The notes below the pieces were generated by a model. It was not told the origin of the DNA. It was given only the letters and a program-made list of their open reading frames with translations, and searched no databases. Made by a program: the position numbers and the translations under genes. From assembly GCA_028275005.1 (NCBI GenBank), contig JAQCNN010000018.1:1-6446 (forward strand): 6,446 bases of DNA, read 5' to 3'. Shown piece by piece: positions 1-5,285 of the stretch (its first letter is position 1; the number at the start of each line of letters is the position of its first letter). Source of the stretch: Salinirussus sp. (GTDB lineage Archaea; Halobacteriota; Halobacteria; Halobacteriales; Haloarculaceae).

Positions 1-619
1 TGTCGTCGTCGCGGATCTCCATGTGCTGGTTGAGGACGAGCGCGTGCCAGTGTTCGGTCCGGTGTGTGCGGACGACCCCTTTCGGGTCGCCCGTGGTGCC
101 GGAGGTGTAGTTGATGCTGGCGTCGTCGTCCTCGCTGATCTCGGGGCGCTCGGGTGCCTCCGGGGAGTGGTCGGCCAGCACCGCCTCGTAGTCCGCCCAG
201 TTACCGTCGATGTCGTCGGCCTCGTAGCCGATGAACGTCTCGGCCGGTACCTCGTCGCGGACGGCTTCGATCTTGTGGGCGAAGTCGTAGTCCGCGACGA
301 CGGTTGCCGCCTCGCAGTCGTCGAGAATGTAGGCGACGGTGTCGGGCTTGACCCGGTAGTTCAGCGGGACGAACACCGCCCCGAGCGTGTTGGTCGCGTA
401 CAGCGTCTCGATGAAGTAGTGGGTGTTCGGCGCGAGCAGCGCCACCCGGTCACCCTGCTCGACGCCGCGGGCGGCGAGGGCGTTTGCCAGCCGGTTCACC
501 CGCTCGCCGACCTCGGCGTAGGTGTACTCGGTCCCGTCGTGGGCGACCACCCCGGTCACGTCGTCGTAGATGTCTACCGCGCGGTCGAGGAAGTCGAGTG
601 TCGTCATCTCCTGTTTCAT
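1..619 (-). CDS. AMP-dependent acyl-CoA ligase (N-terminal part, cut by window edge)
   Basis: This is the first 206 codons of an acyl-activating enzyme (ANL superfamily), which would couple a carboxylic acid to CoA through an acyl-AMP intermediate in the cytoplasm. The reading frame is open from 619 to the window edge. Near the N-terminus it has the family's opening pattern (FLDRAV at 10-15, YTYAEV at 32-37, NRLANAL at 42-48). LGAVFVPLNYR follows at 79-89. The phosphate-binding A3 motif YTSGTTGDPKG is at 171-181. Family members are usually 500-560 residues, so the adenylation core and C-terminal domain lie outside the window and substrate length cannot be judged. I chose ATG 619 because a TATA-like box lies 35-43 nt upstream. 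ATG 607 (MTTLDF) is a possible alternative. The preceding gene on the same strand is a crotonase-family protein, which fits acyl-CoA metabolism. Family assignment is firm; the precise substrate is unknown. Confidence 0.93.
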   Translation of the reverse strand, partial: MKQEMTTLDFLDRAVDIYDDVTGVVAHDGTEYTYAEVGERVNRLANALAARGVEQGDRVALLAPNTHYFIETLYATNTLGAVFVPLNYRVKPDTVAYILDDCEAATVVADYDFAHKIEAVRDEVPAETFIGYEADDIDGNWADYEAVLADHSPEAPERPEISEDDDASINYTSGTTGDPKGVVRTHRTEHWHALVLNQHMEIRDDD

Positions 620-651
620 GCTACCACCACACGTGCGTACTCGCCCGGAGA

Positions 652-663
652 GGAAAATATTAC
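652..663 (-). promoter_or_regulatory. TATA-like box for the acyl-CoA ligase gene
   Basis: Read on the minus strand this is GTAATATTTTCC, one of the few A/T-rich islands in the window. Archaeal TATA boxes centre about 26-27 nt before the transcription start, so the start would fall near 630 and give a leader of about ten nt before ATG 619. It directly abuts the hairpin at 661-681, so the same T-rich stretch could also end transcription from the upstream gene. Confidence 0.5.
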
Positions 664-681
664 CCCTGCCTGGCGGGGGTA
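661..681 (-). terminator. GC-rich hairpin followed by a T-rich tract (possible terminator or operator)
   Basis: Positions 661-670 and 672-681 form an inverted repeat of 10 bp with one G-T type mismatch and a one-base centre (about an 8-bp stem with a 5-nt loop in practice). On the minus strand it is followed immediately by AATATTTT. It lies 39 nt past the stop of the crotonase gene, so it could terminate that transcript. It also lies just upstream of, and touches, the TATA-like box of the acyl-CoA ligase gene, so a repressor or activator site is an equally valid reading. The structure is seen directly; its function is inferred. Confidence 0.4.
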
Positions 682-719
682 GCGGTCGCCGCTGCCGGCG
701 GTTGTGGGGCGCCCGGGTC

Positions 720-1529
720 TCAACCCTCCGGCCACTCCTCGGCCTCCAGCGGGTCGCCGTCGAGGAACGCGTCGACCCCCGCCTCCGCGTCGGCCGTTGC
801 ACACAGCTCCGCGAACCGGCCGTTCGAGTGGGCCAGCGCCTCCCCGTAGGACATGTCGGTCATCTCGTAGAAGGCTCGTTTGCCGCGCTGGACGGCCGTC
901 GGGCTCTTTGTGGCGATGGTCTCGGCCAGTTCCATCGCCCCCTCGACGTGTTTCCCGGCGTCGGTCACCCGGTTGAGCAGCCCCCACTCCCGGGCGGTCT
1001 CGGCGTCGATAAGCTCGCCCGTGAGCAACAACTCCAGGCAGCGCTTGCGGGTGACCGCCCCCATCAACGGCACCGCTGGCCCCATACAGAACAGCCCGAC
1101 CTTCGGCGCCGTCGCCCCCAGCTGTGTCCCCTCGGCCGCCACCGCAAGGTCACAGGCCGCCACCAGCCCAATCCCGTTGGCGGCGGCGTGGCCGTGGGCC
1201 GCCGCAATCACCGGTGTCCCCATCTCCGCGAGCGTGAGAAAGGGCTGTTCCATCCGTGTCACCCACTCCTCGTACTCGGTCTCGCCCCCCAGCGTGCGGT
1301 GCTCGGAGAGGTCGATCCCCGCCGAGAAGGCGTCGCCGGCCCCCTGGACTACGACCGCCCGCACGCCGTCTGCGGCCTCAAACTCGAGGAGCGCGTCGTC
1401 GAGTGCCGTCGCCAACCCGGTGCTGAAGGTGTTCATCGCCCCCGGACGGTTCAGTGTGACCACACCGACGTGGCCGTCCTGGTCGGTCAGGACCGCCTCA
1501 CTCCCGCCAGGGCTATCGCTGTTGCTCAT
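720..1529 (-). CDS. Crotonase-superfamily protein, enoyl-CoA hydratase/isomerase-like (ECHDC3-like branch)
   Basis: A 269-residue protein of normal crotonase length, expected in the cytoplasm acting on an acyl-CoA thioester. The first oxyanion-hole segment is AFSAGIDL at 67-74. The second conserved block is GHAAANGIGLVAACD at 113-127, then KVGLFC at 143-148, LLLTGELIDA at 167-176 and WGLLNRV at 182-188. By ungapped comparison with rat mitochondrial enoyl-CoA hydratase, the catalytic Glu144 aligns with Gly121 and Glu164 with Ala141, so both acid/base residues are missing. The GLFC block, and a C-terminal tail ending in an EEW-type motif, recall the ECHDC3-like branch (comparison from memory). 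The start is ATG 1529. Frame upstream to 1667 is open, but it crosses a TATA-like element and has non-haloarchaeal composition. The divergent neighbour is a DUF4129 gene; the acyl-CoA ligase lies downstream on the same strand. It could be an isomerase, a thioesterase-like member or a hydratase with other residues. Confidence 0.9.
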   Translation of the reverse strand: MSNSDSPGGSEAVLTDQDGHVGVVTLNRPGAMNTFSTGLATALDDALLEFEAADGVRAVVVQGAGDAFSAGIDLSEHRTLGGETEYEEWVTRMEQPFLTLAEMGTPVIAAAHGHAAANGIGLVAACDLAVAAEGTQLGATAPKVGLFCMGPAVPLMGAVTRKRCLELLLTGELIDAETAREWGLLNRVTDAGKHVEGAMELAETIATKSPTAVQRGKRAFYEMTDMSYGEALAHSNGRFAELCATADAEAGVDAFLDGDPLEAEEWPEG

Positions 1530-1550
1530 ACCGTGACAGGGTGTATCACG

Positions 1551-1560
1551 GGAAAAGAGG
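1551..1560 (-). promoter_or_regulatory. TATA-like box for the crotonase gene, suggesting a leaderless transcript
   Basis: The minus strand reads CCTCTTTTCC, with the T-run 24-27 nt upstream of ATG 1529. That is the distance expected between an archaeal TATA box and the transcription start, so transcription may begin at or next to the start codon. No Shine-Dalgarno sequence precedes the ATG, which agrees with leaderless initiation common in haloarchaea. Confidence 0.4.
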
Positions 1561-1620
1561 ATTACGCCCGCGAGCAACCGGCCCGACGCCAACGGCGTGT
1601 GCTGCCCGGTCCCGCGGACA

Positions 1621-1680
1621 CTCGGCGCCGAATCGGGCCCCCAGGCGGACTGCACACCTCCCCGCACGTATGGCGCCGAG
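1621..1680. repeat. Inverted repeat in the divergent promoter region
   Basis: CTCGGCGCC at 1621-1629 is the exact reverse complement of GGCGCCGAG at 1672-1680, with 42 nt between. The left arm is also part of a perfect 10-bp palindrome (1622-1631). It sits between the two divergent TATA-like boxes, where a regulator could bind. In such GC-rich DNA a 9-nt match has a fair chance of being accidental. Confidence 0.25.
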
Positions 1681-1717
1681 ACACCGTGCTGTGCGGGCGC
1701 CGGTGACCCGGCAAAGC

Positions 1718-1726
1718 GTTTATTCC
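1718..1726 (+). promoter_or_regulatory. TATA-like box for the DUF4129/DUF58 operon
   Basis: GTTTATTCC is the only A/T-rich plus-strand stretch upstream of the operon. A start about 26 nt downstream would lie near 1748 and give a leader of some 50 nt before ATG 1802. That leader contains no Shine-Dalgarno-like sequence. Because the three downstream genes overlap one another, this would be the promoter for all three. Confidence 0.4.
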
Positions 1727-1801
1727 GCTACTCGCGCTGTTGACGAGCGTGTACCCTCCCGTGCGTCGTGGTAACCGAGCCCAGCCCCCTGCTCCCGACC
1801 G

Positions 1802-2704
1802 ATGAGGGACACGCTCACGTCCGCCGCGACCGCCGTCCTCGGGCTGCTGGCGGTCGGGTTCGCGGCCGCGACCCTGCCCTCCACGAGCAACAGCGGGGCG
1901 GCCGGCTCCGGCTCTGGCGGCGGTGGCGGCGGTGCTATCCCCTTCCCCGAGCGCGAGCCGACGTCACCGGCCCCGGCCGACGTCCCGTTTGCCGAGTTTA
2001 TCCTGCTGGCGCTGGTGCTCACGCTCGTTGCCCTGCTCGTCTACGTCGCAGTCTTCCGACGGGCGCTGTTCCGGCGCATCGCCGCCGTTGCCGTCCCGTT
2101 CGTGCTCGCGGCGGTCGTCGCATACCTCCTGCTCGTCGTGGTCGGGGACCTGTCGGGGTCCGCGCTCCCACAGCCGGCAATCATCGGTGACGGCTCCACC
2201 CCTGGCGGCCCGCCGGGTGACGGCGGCTCCTCGGACCCGTCGTCACTCCCGCTCGGACTGCTCGCCGTCCTCGGGGTCGCGCTGGCCGGCGTTGCACTCG
2301 TCGCCGTCCGGGCCCGAGGCCGGCGTGGCGACGAGGGCTCCGACGACACCGCCGGTCGTAACGACGACAGGCGGGCGGCGGTCGGCCGGGCGGCCGGGCG
2401 TGCGGCCGACCGGCTCGAGGCGGGTGGCGCCAACGAGGTCTACCGGGCCTGGCGCGAGATGACCGCCCTGCTGGATGTCGAGGCCCCGGAGACGAGCACA
2501 CCCGGCGAGTTCGCCGACGCTGCCGTCGACGCCGGGCTTGAGGGCGAGGCCGTCCGCGAACTCACCCGGCTGTTCGAGGATGTCCGGTACGGTGACGCCC
2601 CGGCGGCGGCCTCCGAGGACCGGGCTGTGGCTGTCTTCCGGCGGATCGAGGCGCAGTACGCGGAGACGACCGACGGTGACGGGGCGTCGGAGGGGGACGC
2701 GTGA
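1802..2704 (+). CDS. DUF4129 domain-containing membrane protein
   Basis: A 300-residue membrane protein, first gene of a three-gene operon. Hydrophobic segments lie at about 5-25, 64-86, 93-116 and 149-170. The loops at 26-62 (with a six-Gly run) and 117-148 are Gly/Pro/Ser-rich and would face outside. The Arg clusters after helices 2 and 4 (FRRALFRR, RARGRR) point inside, so the C-terminus is cytoplasmic. An acidic linker (176-190) leads to a helical domain at about 205-286 with the pattern expected of DUF4129: NEVYRAW at 211-217, ETSTPGEF at 230-237 and LFEDVRYG at 257-264. ATG 1802 is the first possible start, because an in-frame TAA lies at 1772-1774. The stop overlaps the next gene's GTG by 4 nt (GTGA). 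DUF4129 proteins are frequently encoded beside DUF58 and MoxR; their biochemical role is not established. The domain call rests on pattern and context. Confidence 0.85.
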   Translation: MRDTLTSAATAVLGLLAVGFAAATLPSTSNSGAAGSGSGGGGGGAIPFPEREPTSPAPADVPFAEFILLALVLTLVALLVYVAVFRRALFRRIAAVAVPFVLAAVVAYLLLVVVGDLSGSALPQPAIIGDGSTPGGPPGDGGSSDPSSLPLGLLAVLGVALAGVALVAVRARGRRGDEGSDDTAGRNDDRRAAVGRAAGRAADRLEAGGANEVYRAWREMTALLDVEAPETSTPGEFADAAVDAGLEGEAVRELTRLFEDVRYGDAPAAASEDRAVAVFRRIEAQYAETTDGDGASEGDA

Positions 2705-4740
2705 ACCGGCGGCGACTCGCCCTTGTGGCGGGCCTGCTCGCGCTGGCAGTCGGTGTGGCCGTTGCCGCCTCGCCGGGGCTGTTGGGTCTCGCCGTCGACC
2801 GGGCGCTCGTCACCGCCCTTGGTGTGGTGACACTCCTCGTCGCCGTCCGGCAGGTGGCGGCCCGCCGGGGGGTCGACACCGAGGCGGCCGTCACGCCGAC
2901 CCCGGAGCACCGTGTGCCGACGCCGCCGCCGGGCGAGGACCTGCGGGATTCGCTCGGTGGCTTCCTCTCGAGTGGGCGGCTGCCGTACAACCAGGCAGTC
3001 CGTGGGCTCCGGGCCGCAGCCGTCGAGGTACTCGCCCAGTACGAGGGGCTGAGCGAGACCGAGGCCGAGCGCCGCGTCGAGGCGGGAACCTGGACCGACG
3101 ACGGCTACGCCGCCGCCTATCTCGGCGGCGAGGCTGCCCCGGACCCACCCTCGCCCGGTATCCTCCGCCGGGCCGTCGCCGGTGGGGTCCCGAAACACCG
3201 GAAGGTGCGCCACACCGTCAGCGCCATCGCCGAGCGGGCGGGGCTCGAACCCCGGTCAGAGGGGGACACCGCGGGCCCCCCCGAGGAGCCCCCCGAGAGC
3301 TTCTCCGACAGCCCCTTCTCGGTCACCCGGGAGCGGGCCACACGGACCGCCGACGGCGAGGGTGCCGCGACACAGGGCGGTGACGACCCTCCTCGTGGGG
3401 CCGAGGACGACGGTGCCGGAACCGTGACCGTCGCCCGAGCGGCACGGGCGACGAACCGCTGGCAGGGGGTCGGCGCCGTTGCCTTCGTGGGTATCGCGGC
3501 CGGTGTCCTCGCCTCCGAGCCGGCGGCGCTGCTTGCCGGGGCGGCCGGCATCGGCTTTGCCGCCTACGCCCGTGCGACACCGCTCGAACCTGGGGTCTCC
3601 GACAGCGACGACGGGACTGCGGCCGAAGGGCTGTCGGTCGACCGCTCGCTCGACCCGGCCGAGCCCGACCCCGGCGTGGCCGTCGCGGTGACCGTCGCCG
3701 TCACCAACGAGCGGGACCGCCCAGTCCCCGACCTGCGTGTCGTGGACGGCGTCCCCGAGGCGCTGTCGGTGGCAGAGGGCTCACCCCGCCACGGGACGGC
3801 ACTCCAGGCCGGCGAGTGCGCGACCTTCGAGTACGAGGTCAGGGCCACTCGGGGGCGCCACACGTTCGGCCCCGCAGCCGTCATCGCGAAGGACCTGTCC
3901 GGGGGTGTCGAGGAGACCCGGCTGGTCGGGCCGGAGACGACGATGGCCTGTCGGCCGACGCTGCGGGCGACGACCGAGCCGGTCCCGCTTCGCCAGCGGG
4001 CCGCCCGGTTTGCCGGCCGGGTCGAGACCGACACCGCCGGCGCCGGCCTGGAGTTCTACGCCACCCGGGAGTACCGCCCCGGTGACGCGCTGAGCCGGGT
4101 GGACTGGAACCGGCGGGCCCGGACGGGCGAGCTCAGCACCGTCGAGTTTCGCTCCGAGCAGGCCGCCACGGTCATGGTCGTGGTCGACGCTCGGCCCCAG
4201 TCCTACGCCGCCCCGGCGCCCGACACGCCCCACGCGCTCGACCGCGGGGTCGAGGCTGCCGGCCGGCTGTACGGCTCGCTGACCGCGACGGGCAACCAGG
4301 TCGGTGTGGCGGCCTTCCCCTCGGTGACCGGCTGGCTCGCGCCCGGCGCCGGCGAGGAGCACGAGCGGCGGGTCCGAGAGCTGCTGACCACCCACCCCGA
4401 CCTCTCGCCGGCTCCCGGCGAGGACCCGATGACGGTCGCGGCGGGGCGGAGCCGGCTGCGCCGGCGGCTCTCGGCGGGGACGCAGGTGCTGTTTGTCTCG
4501 CCGCTGTGTGACGGCCGCGGGGCCGACCTGGCCCGGTGGCTCGACGAGTACGGCTACCCGGTGACGGTGCTCAGCCCGGACCCGACCGCCGACCGGACCG
4601 CCGGCCACCGGCTCGCCCGGGTGGCCCGCGGGCTCAGACTCCGGGAGCTCCGTGGCCGGGGGGTCCCTGTCATCGACTGGGCGGCCGACGAGTCGGTCGA
4701 CGCCGCACTCGCGCGCTCGAACCGCCGGGAGGGGCCATGA
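2701..4740 (+). CDS. DUF58 domain protein with an extra N-terminal membrane module (probable gene fusion)
   Basis: A 679-residue protein starting at GTG 2701, inside the preceding stop. The N-terminal module (1-182) has two membrane segments (about 6-31 and 35-51), then a soluble helical region (81-182); it resembles a small haloarchaeal protein family usually encoded beside DUF58 (perhaps DUF7269, from memory). An acidic, Pro/Gly-rich linker (184-240) follows. The rest looks like a complete DUF58 protein: a membrane hairpin (254-271, 273-290), a beta-rich domain (about 310-400), and the DUF58 core with GLEFYATREYRPGD at 449-462 and RVDWNRRAR at 466-474. A VWA-like fold begins at VMVVVDARP (491-499). 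The usual MIDAS DxSxS is D496-A-R-P-Q, so metal binding is doubtful. Arg residues flanking the helices put both large domains in the cytoplasm, where MoxR could act. The gene is in frame throughout, with uniform G/C-biased third positions. Its ATGA end overlaps the next gene. Confidence 0.92.
   Translation: MNRRRLALVAGLLALAVGVAVAASPGLLGLAVDRALVTALGVVTLLVAVRQVAARRGVDTEAAVTPTPEHRVPTPPPGEDLRDSLGGFLSSGRLPYNQAVRGLRAAAVEVLAQYEGLSETEAERRVEAGTWTDDGYAAAYLGGEAAPDPPSPGILRRAVAGGVPKHRKVRHTVSAIAERAGLEPRSEGDTAGPPEEPPESFSDSPFSVTRERATRTADGEGAATQGGDDPPRGAEDDGAGTVTVARAARATNRWQGVGAVAFVGIAAGVLASEPAALLAGAAGIGFAAYARATPLEPGVSDSDDGTAAEGLSVDRSLDPAEPDPGVAVAVTVAVTNERDRPVPDLRVVDGVPEALSVAEGSPRHGTALQAGECATFEYEVRATRGRHTFGPAAVIAKDLSGGVEETRLVGPETTMACRPTLRATTEPVPLRQRAARFAGRVETDTAGAGLEFYATREYRPGDALSRVDWNRRARTGELSTVEFRSEQAATVMVVVDARPQSYAAPAPDTPHALDRGVEAAGRLYGSLTATGNQVGVAAFPSVTGWLAPGAGEEHERRVRELLTTHPDLSPAPGEDPMTVAAGRSRLRRRLSAGTQVLFVSPLCDGRGADLARWLDEYGYPVTVLSPDPTADRTAGHRLARVARGLRLRELRGRGVPVIDWAADESVDAALARSNRREGP
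3411..3426 (+). promoter_or_regulatory. Possible internal translation start at the fusion junction
   Basis: An in-frame GTG at 3424 (codon 242) is preceded by GGTG at 3411-3414. Starting here would give a 438-residue DUF58 protein beginning TVARAARATNRW after the initiator, the size of a stand-alone DUF58 protein. The GTG is embedded in GTGA, and TGA 3425-3427 closes the +1 frame, the same kind of stop/start overlap used at both ends of this gene. This may be a relic of a formerly separate gene boundary or a working internal start. It is suggestive only. Confidence 0.25.
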
Positions 4741-5285
4741 CGACCGACGGAGCACCGACGGAGGCGGTGACAGACGCGTCGGAGTCACCGGCCGCGACGG
4801 TCGACCGCCGTCCGAGCCGGACCGGGGCTGTGCTCGCGCTCCTGCCCGCGCTGGTCGCCGCGCTGGCCGGCGGCCTCTACACGTGGCCCGGTCTACTCGC
4901 CGGTGTCGCCGGGTTCCTCGGCCTCGTGACGGGGCTGGCCCGCGGGTCGCGAACCGCGGTGACGCTGGGCGCGGCCGGCCTGTTCGGGGGTGCCGTCCTC
5001 GCGGGGACGGAGGGCGCCCCGGTCGGGCCGGTGCTCGTCGGCGCGGTGGCCGCGGTCGTCGCCTGGGACACCGCGACGACTGCGGTGAGTGTCGGCGAAC
5101 AGCTCGGCCGGGCCGCAGAGACCCGGCGACTGGAGGTGACACACGCACTCGCGAGCGCCGGCGTCGGGGCTGTGACTGTCGGGCTCTCCTACGGCGTCTA
5201 TCTCGCCGGGGCCGGCGGCCGGCCGGTGGCGGCGCTTCTCCTCCTGCTCGTAGCCGCGGTGTTGTTGGCCCTGGCGCTCGATTAG
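4737..5285 (+). CDS. Small six-helix membrane protein of the DUF58/MoxR locus (possibly DUF7519)
   Basis: A 182-residue protein starting at the ATG of the ATGA overlap with the DUF58 gene, implying translational coupling. The first 28 residues are polar and Thr/Asp/Glu-rich. Hydrophobic segments lie at about 29-46, 49-67, 73-91, 96-112, 137-157 and 163-181. Arg residues fall in the loops that would be cytoplasmic (R69, R72; R125, R130, R131), so both termini are inside. The loop between helices 4 and 5 is the only long hydrophilic one (WDTATTAVSVGEQLGR at 110-125, then ETRRLEVTH at 128-136) and is the likely conserved contact surface. I recall a haloarchaeal family with a similar GEQLGR-type loop next to DUF58 genes (DUF7519), but cannot confirm it here. 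No enzymatic motif is visible; a partner or scaffold for the DUF58 and DUF4129 proteins is inferred. The TAG stop overlaps the TAA of the convergent moxR gene. Confidence 0.8.
   Translation: MTTDGAPTEAVTDASESPAATVDRRPSRTGAVLALLPALVAALAGGLYTWPGLLAGVAGFLGLVTGLARGSRTAVTLGAAGLFGGAVLAGTEGAPVGPVLVGAVAAVVAWDTATTAVSVGEQLGRAAETRRLEVTHALASAGVGAVTVGLSYGVYLAGAGGRPVAALLLLLVAAVLLALALD

Larger units (their letters stand above)
1530..1801. other. Divergent intergenic region, no gene seen
   Basis: This 272-nt gap separates the minus-strand crotonase gene from the plus-strand DUF4129 gene. Each side has a TATA-like box (1551-1560 minus, 1718-1726 plus), leaving roughly 160 nt between them for shared regulation. 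An open plus-strand frame runs through part of it, but the composition is Arg/Pro-rich shadow coding. I see no RNA gene. Confidence 0.6.

Noticed and set aside
23..682. Plus-strand open frame (219 codons) opposite the acyl-CoA ligase
   Set aside because: The minus-strand frame shows the AMP-binding motif and N-terminal ligase blocks; the plus-strand product is a Val/Gly/Asp-rich mirror of it.
1530..1667. N-terminal extension of the crotonase to Met at 1667
   Set aside because: The extra 46 residues do not resemble crotonase sequence, and the extension would place the TATA-like box inside the coding region. ATG 1529 gives the normal family length.
570..1706. Long plus-strand open frame (378 codons) opposite the crotonase gene
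   Set aside because: It lies antisense to a clear crotonase gene, crosses two intergenic promoters, and its product is Arg/Pro-rich without family motifs.
3182..3427. Plus-strand +1-frame open frame over the DUF58 linker, considered as evidence of a frameshift
   Set aside because: Its product is Arg/Pro-rich, whereas frame 0 gives an acidic linker with G/C-rich third positions, so frame 0 is the coding frame. Only its terminal TGA at 3425-3427 is of interest.
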